This document shows positions 49,108 through 53,544 of a stretch of 53,544 nucleotides of DNA, piece by piece (the first letter of the stretch is position 1; each line of letters opens with the position of its first letter). The DNA is taken from the NCBI GenBank assembly GCA_900315635.1, contig OMZV01000017.1, forward strand, positions 1 through 53,544. Reading direction: 5' to 3'. The notes below the pieces were generated by a model that was not told the DNA's origin, searched no databases, and saw only the letters and a program-made list of their open reading frames with translations. Both the position numbers and the translations under genes were made by a program. This stretch comes from an uncultured Prevotella sp. Lineage in GTDB: Bacteria; Bacteroidota; Bacteroidia; Bacteroidales; Bacteroidaceae.

Positions 49108-50124
49108 CTATTTCCTTTCATAGCCATAAATAACGGCAAGGATTTTCTTGGCAAGCCCGCGTGAATAATGTCCTCCGTCATAGAAGTTATGATAGTCGTC
49201 CATCCAAAAGTACTCTTTTGACGAGAAGTCATAAACCGTGTTCGGACCCAGAATTTGCCTCATAACCTTGACATCGTTAGGGTTTATTATCTCATAGGTT
49301 ATTTTAGGACTGATAACCACTTTTAAGTTAGTGTGGTGCCGTTTGCAGATGTCGTGAATATTCTTCAGCAGTTCAATCTGTTCCGTGGAGTTGCAAACTG
49401 TCGGAGCCAGTGTCTTCGGATAACGTTTCTTCGACAGTATAGGCTTCCAGAAGTCCTGCTTCCAATATGCCTCGCCCATTGCAGCTATTCTCCTTTCTTG
49501 TGGCAGGACAGCATCATTGGTGTAACGGGTGTGGTTCGGAAGGTCCACATTTATCGCGCCCCTTACCTTTTTGGGGTCGCAATGGAACACAGTATACCTT
49601 ATATATTGCCCCAGGAACTTCGGCGAGAAGAAGCCTTGGAGAAACTCTGTCTGGAAACTTATCTCGCTCTTATGGCTCACCTCCGGCGGCATAACGTGCA
49701 TGAAGTCATTGTGCTCATAATTAAACGATGATGGCTCGAGGACTATAAGCACGTTGCGGACAGGCTGGCGCGGTTGCCGGTCAAGGGCTTCAAGCTTCTC
49801 TTCGACACCGCCAAGACTCTCGTTGTTGGCAAACATTCTCAGCGGACTGCCGCTGACATAATGCAGCCAGTCGGTACTCTGATAAGCCTTTGTGCAGCTG
49901 TTTCCAAAGATGAAACTGTCGTAATGCCTGACGTTGCGGTAGCGTTTGTATTTTATCCACGACACGCAACCCTCATTCTGCGACACCGGATTATGGTCGT
50001 AGTCGTCATATTGCCTAAGTACTTGGAATGGGTCCTTCACTATGTAGAACACAAGCAGGCAAATGAACGGAAGGCTTATCAGCACACACTTCACATAGAA
50101 CGACAGCAAGCTATGTTTTCTCAT
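49108..50124 (-). CDS. Membrane-anchored SGNH-like protein (DltD/AlgX-like role)
   Basis: A 338-aa protein with one N-terminal membrane helix (about 8-29) and an extracytoplasmic domain. SGNH-type elements are visible: nucleophile S76 in FIFGNSCTKAYQ and the C-terminal pair D316/H319 in DGGHYS. The layout equals that of DltD and of AlgJ/AlgX-type proteins that work with MBOAT acyltransferases. The start is 6 bp after the MBOAT stop, which supports a shared function: it would accept the group exported by the MBOAT and pass it to an envelope polymer, or hydrolyse it. The exact family name is uncertain. Confidence 0.75.
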   Translation of the reverse strand: MRKHSLLSFYVKCVLISLPFICLLVFYIVKDPFQVLRQYDDYDHNPVSQNEGCVSWIKYKRYRNVRHYDSFIFGNSCTKAYQSTDWLHYVSGSPLRMFANNESLGGVEEKLEALDRQPRQPVRNVLIVLEPSSFNYEHNDFMHVMPPEVSHKSEISFQTEFLQGFFSPKFLGQYIRYTVFHCDPKKVRGAINVDLPNHTRYTNDAVLPQERRIAAMGEAYWKQDFWKPILSKKRYPKTLAPTVCNSTEQIELLKNIHDICKRHHTNLKVVISPKITYEIINPNDVKVMRQILGPNTVYDFSSKEYFWMDDYHNFYDGGHYSRGLAKKILAVIYGYERK

Positions 50125-50130
50125 TTTCTT

Positions 50131-51486
50131 CTAGAATTGAATGTAGATGAAGTTCTCAACTCCGAATGAGCCGAACAAGAATATGCAAAGGACTATTCCG
50201 AAATAGACAATCCATCTGACAGGTGCCGCAAGCCGTTCTGTCCAGGCAATGAGACTCTTGCGGCTGTTGGCATATTCCATTACAAACATTATTATAACCG
50301 CTACGGCGAACACTATCCAGTAGTAGTCGGTCATGCCAAGACGCAGCTCCTTGATGTTAGAATCGAATCCGTCGAAGAGATGGCGATAGGTATAGAACAC
50401 ATCACTTACATTCGCCACGCGGAAGAACAGCAGCGAAAGGGCGAAGAGCAGATACGTACGGACTATCATCACCGTCTGCCACACCTTATCGCCGACGCGC
50501 TGGCGTTTCGCCACAGTCTCATAGATTATTACTATTCCCTGAAACAATCCGTAGCAAGCGAACGTCCATCCTGCTCCATGCCATACGCCAATAGCGACGA
50601 ACGTTACGAGCAGGGCAACATATATGCCTATCCTGCCAAATCTGCGAAGGCTGGCGTTTAACGGAACGAAGACGTAGTCGCGCACCCAGTAGGACAACGT
50701 CATGTGCCACCGGCGCCAAAGCTCTCCGGTGGTCTGCGATACGAATGGGCGGTTGAAGTTAGGATGGAACCCAAAGCCGAGCATTCGTCCAAACCCTATT
50801 GCCATCGCGGTGTATCCGGCAAAGTCGGCATAGAGCTGTATTGGATAAACGAGTGTCGCCACAAGCAGCTGCATACCCGACGAGCCACGCACATTATCGA
50901 GAACCATATCCATTGACGGGGCAATACGGTCGGCGATAACCAGTTTAAGGAACATACCCCATGCCACAAGTTTCATTCCACGGACCACAAGGCTATAGTT
51001 GAACGGCTTGCCCTGCTTCAACTGTGGCAGCATATCAGTTCCACGCTCGATAGGCCCCGACAGAAACTTCATGAACATCAGCATGTAGAGAAGAAAATCG
51101 GAAAAATCATCCTCGGGTTCTTCTTCCTCCCAATAAATGTCAATAAGGTAGGCGAGTGCCTGGAATGTATAGAATGACAATCCCAAAGGGAACAGCGGTG
51201 CGACATAACGCGCTATGAGCCAGAAACCGGCAAGGAAGACAATGCTCGACCAAAGGAGAACAGCTCCCATCGTCCCATCAACGTGTTTGCATATCGCCTT
51301 GCCGGCAAAGAACGTAAACACCGTTACTCCGAGCACCACAAACAAATAGGACAGATGGTAATAGCCTATGAAAACACAGCTGGCTATCAGCAATATGGCA
51401 TGCTGCCACTTCCTGTTGCTGCTAAGATAATACAACAGGAACGTTGCCGCCATACAGACGGCAAAGGGAATGGACAAGAACTCCAT
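50131..51486 (-). CDS. MBOAT-family O-acyltransferase (DltB/AlgI-like)
   Basis: A 451-aa polytopic membrane protein with about ten helices. The MBOAT hallmark residues are H261 (ELWRRWHMTLSYWVRDYVF) and the catalytic H303 (IGVWHGAGWTFACYGLFQG), with FLSGPIERG and QLYADFAGYTAMAIGFGRMLG as further family blocks. MBOAT proteins move an acyl or aminoacyl group across the membrane. The neighbours (carrier protein 16 bp upstream, SGNH protein 6 bp downstream) point to a DltB-like use of a carrier-bound group rather than an acyl-CoA. Confidence 0.93.
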   Translation of the reverse strand: MEFLSIPFAVCMAATFLLYYLSSNRKWQHAILLIASCVFIGYYHLSYLFVVLGVTVFTFFAGKAICKHVDGTMGAVLLWSSIVFLAGFWLIARYVAPLFPLGLSFYTFQALAYLIDIYWEEEEPEDDFSDFLLYMLMFMKFLSGPIERGTDMLPQLKQGKPFNYSLVVRGMKLVAWGMFLKLVIADRIAPSMDMVLDNVRGSSGMQLLVATLVYPIQLYADFAGYTAMAIGFGRMLGFGFHPNFNRPFVSQTTGELWRRWHMTLSYWVRDYVFVPLNASLRRFGRIGIYVALLVTFVAIGVWHGAGWTFACYGLFQGIVIIYETVAKRQRVGDKVWQTVMIVRTYLLFALSLLFFRVANVSDVFYTYRHLFDGFDSNIKELRLGMTDYYWIVFAVAVIIMFVMEYANSRKSLIAWTERLAAPVRWIVYFGIVLCIFLFGSFGVENFIYIQF

Positions 51487-51502
51487 AGTATTTGCCGAAA
51501 AC

Positions 51503-51745
51503 TTATGCTATCCTCTTCTGGATTATGGAACACATGTCGCCGATGTTTTTCATGTGAACGATATCGCGCATCTTAAGATGTATGCCAAAAGTACTCTCTA
51601 TTCCACTTATAATAGTCATGTTGGAAATCGAGTCCCACCCATCAACATCGTGTGCCGACATGTCGTCGGTCAATTGCAAGCCAGGGTTCTTCACTACGTC
51701 TGCAATGATATTGCGAAGACGTACAAAAATCTCATCCTTTTCCAT
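51503..51745 (-). CDS. Dedicated carrier protein (DltC-like)
   Basis: An 80-aa acyl/peptidyl-carrier-type protein. The phosphopantetheine attachment Ser is S39 in VDGWDSISNMTII; the WDS context is typical of DltC-like and amino-acid carriers, unlike the GADSLDTVE of the fatty-acid ACP at 44344. It lies 16 bp after the adenylating-enzyme gene and 16 bp before the MBOAT gene, so it is presumably loaded by the former and read by the latter. Confidence 0.88.
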   Translation of the reverse strand: MEKDEIFVRLRNIIADVVKNPGLQLTDDMSAHDVDGWDSISNMTIISGIESTFGIHLKMRDIVHMKNIGDMCSIIQKRIA

Positions 51746-51761
51746 ATTGTTTTAATGATTA

Positions 51762-53231
51762 TTATTTCAACATCTCACGTATAGCCTTACGGTCAATCTT
51801 ATTATTGGCATTTTGAGGGAACTGCTCCATAAACCTAATGTCATGTGGCAGCATGTAGGAAGGCAGTTTGCCGGAAAGGAATTCTTTCAAGGCAGTCGTG
51901 TCAACCGCTGTCCCTTCAATCATCAGTCGCACAACCATATTGCTGCCACCGCCATCAACGGCAGCCGCAACAGCGTTGCGTTTTCCATGGAAATATTCCT
52001 TGGCGGCATGTTCAATCTCACCAAGCTCTACACGGAATCCCTGAATCTTCACTTGCGAATCGTTACGCCCATAATAAAGGATGTCGTCATCTGTGTCGAC
52101 GGAGCAAACATCTCCGGTGCGATACCATCGTGTACCACCGGACATAAAGAATGACTTACGGTTATTGAAATCGTTTTGCCAATAACCGGGAGTGAGCTGA
52201 AATCCAGAAAGACACAGTTCGCCAAGTTCGCCGTTGGTTAGTTTATTGCCGTCATCATCGAAAACAGCCGTGAGATTATTCTTCATCGCCTTGCCAATAC
52301 AAACACAGCCATTGACATTCTTTATGTTGTCAGTCAGTTCGTAAGCCGTACAATAGATAGTATTCTCGGTAGGGCCGTAGACATTCCACAGACGTGCCTT
52401 TGGCACTGCCTTCCGCCATGCCTTAGCATCATCGGCATCCAGTGCCTCGCCGCAGAATAGGCAATGGCGCATGGCTTCATCATCCAGTTCGTCGACATAA
52501 GGACGCAGATAATGAATCACCGACGGAACCATCAGAGCCTCTGTCAGACTATGGTCATCCATCAACGCAAACACTTCCTGATATTTCACTGTCCCCGGCG
52601 AAACTGTATAAAGGCATGCGCCATGAAGGAGTGCCGGGAGATAGCTGCCTACGCTAAGATCGAAAGTAAGGTCGAACATCTGCAGACAACGATCGTCCTC
52701 CGATAATTTAAGATTCAAGGCCTCGAAAGCCTCAGTCCAGGCAACCACATTGCCGCGAGTGATGGGAACGCCCTTTGGCTTGCCTGTACTTCCGGACGTG
52801 AAAAGGATGTATGCCGTCTGTGAGTCGGAAATATTATAAGGTAGCTGTGCCACACCTTCCGACGCCATCCTCCGTGTCGGAATGGTAAGCACATCTATGC
52901 CCTCAGTTTCCTTCTCAGGCGTAAGGACTGTCTCGAGTCCGACCTGTCCGATTATATTGTTCAGCCTGTCAACGGGCTGCAACGGATGTAAAGGGACATA
53001 GCCTCGACCCTCAAGCCAAAGCGCGAGAATGGATGCATACGTATCAATATCATCGTATGCCATTAAACCGAAAAGTGCTGAATGCCGAGTCCTTATAAAT
53101 GCCCGTATAGCGTTGACACGCTCCCCGAGTTGCGAGTAGCTGTAGAATTTTCCCTTTATATAAAAGGCGGGACGATTATTAGTCCGCACCAACCTTTCCG
53201 ATAAAGGATAAGCTATTTTGCTTAGGAACAT
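51762..53231 (-). CDS. Amino-acid adenylating enzyme (DltA-like)
   Basis: A 489-aa ANL-superfamily enzyme that would activate an amino acid with ATP and load it on the adjacent carrier. Core motifs: A3 YILFTSGSTGKPKGVP (141-156), the DltA-like A4 segment FDLSV (190-194), LFCGEAL (258-264), A5 NVYGPTEN (283-290), A7 YRTGD (370-374), and the catalytic A10 lysine K478 (NNKIDRKA). Asp191 in the A4 motif fits amino-acid rather than fatty-acid substrates, and the Cys of FCGE is, as I recall, at the position linked to D-Ala preference in Bacillus DltA. No condensation domain is present. First gene of the cluster. D-alanine is the best guess but not proven. Confidence 0.88.
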   Translation of the reverse strand: MFLSKIAYPLSERLVRTNNRPAFYIKGKFYSYSQLGERVNAIRAFIRTRHSALFGLMAYDDIDTYASILALWLEGRGYVPLHPLQPVDRLNNIIGQVGLETVLTPEKETEGIDVLTIPTRRMASEGVAQLPYNISDSQTAYILFTSGSTGKPKGVPITRGNVVAWTEAFEALNLKLSEDDRCLQMFDLTFDLSVGSYLPALLHGACLYTVSPGTVKYQEVFALMDDHSLTEALMVPSVIHYLRPYVDELDDEAMRHCLFCGEALDADDAKAWRKAVPKARLWNVYGPTENTIYCTAYELTDNIKNVNGCVCIGKAMKNNLTAVFDDDGNKLTNGELGELCLSGFQLTPGYWQNDFNNRKSFFMSGGTRWYRTGDVCSVDTDDDILYYGRNDSQVKIQGFRVELGEIEHAAKEYFHGKRNAVAAAVDGGGSNMVVRLMIEGTAVDTTALKEFLSGKLPSYMLPHDIRFMEQFPQNANNKIDRKAIREMLK

Positions 53232-53258
53232 TTAAATATAAATCTTTTGTTTGCATTG

Positions 53259-53266
53259 CAAAAGTA
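53259..53266 (-). promoter_or_regulatory. -7 element of the dlt-like cluster
   Basis: Minus-strand TACTTTTG (53266-53259), 28 bp before the ATG. Predicted start near 53254. No TTTG at -33, as expected for an activator-dependent promoter. Confidence 0.5.
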
Positions 53267-53300
53267 AGAATATCTCATCACCAACTATTTATATTTTTAA

Positions 53301-53363
53301 CTGAAACGGAAAAAATTGCCGCTGAAGCGGACAAATTATCGAATAAAGCGGAATCATGATGAG
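53301..53363 (-). promoter_or_regulatory. Three 21-bp direct repeats upstream of the dlt-like cluster (candidate LytTR operator)
   Basis: Units 53301-53321, 53322-53342 and 53343-53363. Plus-strand cores are AAACGGA, AAGCGGA and AAGCGGA; read in the gene direction these are TCCGTTT, TCCGCTT and TCCGCTT, close to the first half of the LytTR half-site pattern [TA][AC][CA]GTTN[AG][TG]. They lie upstream of the missing -33 box, the usual place for an activator. Confidence 0.5.
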
Positions 53364-53544
53364 ATTTCAGAAAACAATATCTTAATTAACCAGAGGCTCT
53401 TAAGCAAATAACCCGCAACTTGATGTAAACCGTGCCATTTATGAGCGTAACTACTCAGCACCCCTTACCAGAAAATGTCAGAAGTCAGCGTTAATTATTT
53501 CTAAACTTGTTCTTGGGCTATTTCCAAACAGTTGTTAATGTGAT
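53364..53544. other. Right edge: no gene recognised
   Basis: AT-rich intergenic DNA running to the window end. No open frame of note, RNA gene or clear promoter was seen. The next gene lies outside. Confidence 0.6.

Noticed and set aside
53364-53544. Insertion-sequence remnant at the right edge
   Set aside because: No inverted repeat, target duplication or transposase fragment can be seen.

Overview
The window is a stretch of a Bacteroidales chromosome, most likely Prevotellaceae (Prevotella sensu lato). The evidence is as follows. Promoters fit the Bacteroidetes type: -33 TTTG, a 19-21 bp spacer, and -7 TAnnTTTG. Shine-Dalgarno sites are absent. Two secreted proteins end in the Prevotella-type tail (YN-[IL]-[AG]-G-x-RVG ... 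V-[IV]-x-NG-[KR]-KFI). One lipoprotein carries the Cys-Lys-Asp-Asp surface-export signal. The uppS-bamA-skp-skp-skp-murI order is typical of the phylum. No rRNA, tRNA, CRISPR, prophage or insertion sequence was recognised. Most of the window is housekeeping chromosome.

Layout. 0.4-7.1 kb: a divergent pair of large secreted proteins (double CotH-kinase protein, M6 metalloprotease). 7.1-10.2 kb: leftward aroQ, O-methyltransferase, rbfA and a LolC/E-like permease. 10.2-11.2 kb: xerD. 11.4-19.8 kb: leftward envelope-biogenesis run (surface lipoprotein, small beta-barrel, uppS, bamA, three Skp/OmpH paralogues, murI). 20.0-22.6 kb: pckA and upp, divergent. 22.7-29.9 kb: SDR oxidoreductase, an outer-membrane beta-barrel/TonB-type protein, a C1 peptidase lipoprotein, U32 protein-sufE, and a SpoU methyltransferase. 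30.0-33.8 kb: CoA-transferase, PAP2 membrane enzyme, NAD-dependent epimerase. 34.1-40.1 kb: RNase R, a secreted unknown, and 2-oxoacid:ferredoxin oxidoreductase korAB. 40.6-47.1 kb: nucleoside kinase, Na/Pi cotransporter, acpP-fabF-rnc. 47.3-53.2 kb: a tightly packed six-gene leftward cluster.

That last cluster is the most interesting gene set. It encodes a DltA-like adenylating enzyme, a carrier protein, a DltB/AlgI-like MBOAT acyltransferase and a membrane-anchored SGNH protein, i.e. the four roles of a dlt D-alanylation operon, in a Gram-negative lineage without teichoic acids. A LytS-type kinase and a LytTR regulator follow. Upstream of its putative promoter lie three 21-bp direct repeats whose core resembles LytTR binding sites, which suggests autoregulation.

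The second theme is non-coding. Several intergenic regions hold arrays with strict 22-bp (or 11-, 21-bp) phasing. The main family occurs at five loci (about 218-327, 11235-11410, 23521-23696, 29899-30008 and 40429-40604), always against the 3' end of a gene. A separate 46-bp palindromic element occurs in the same reading frame inside two unrelated proteins (epimerase and SDR), as Rickettsia palindromic elements do. Short-period arrays of 7, 8 and 9 bp fill other gaps and in places supply start codons or -33 boxes.
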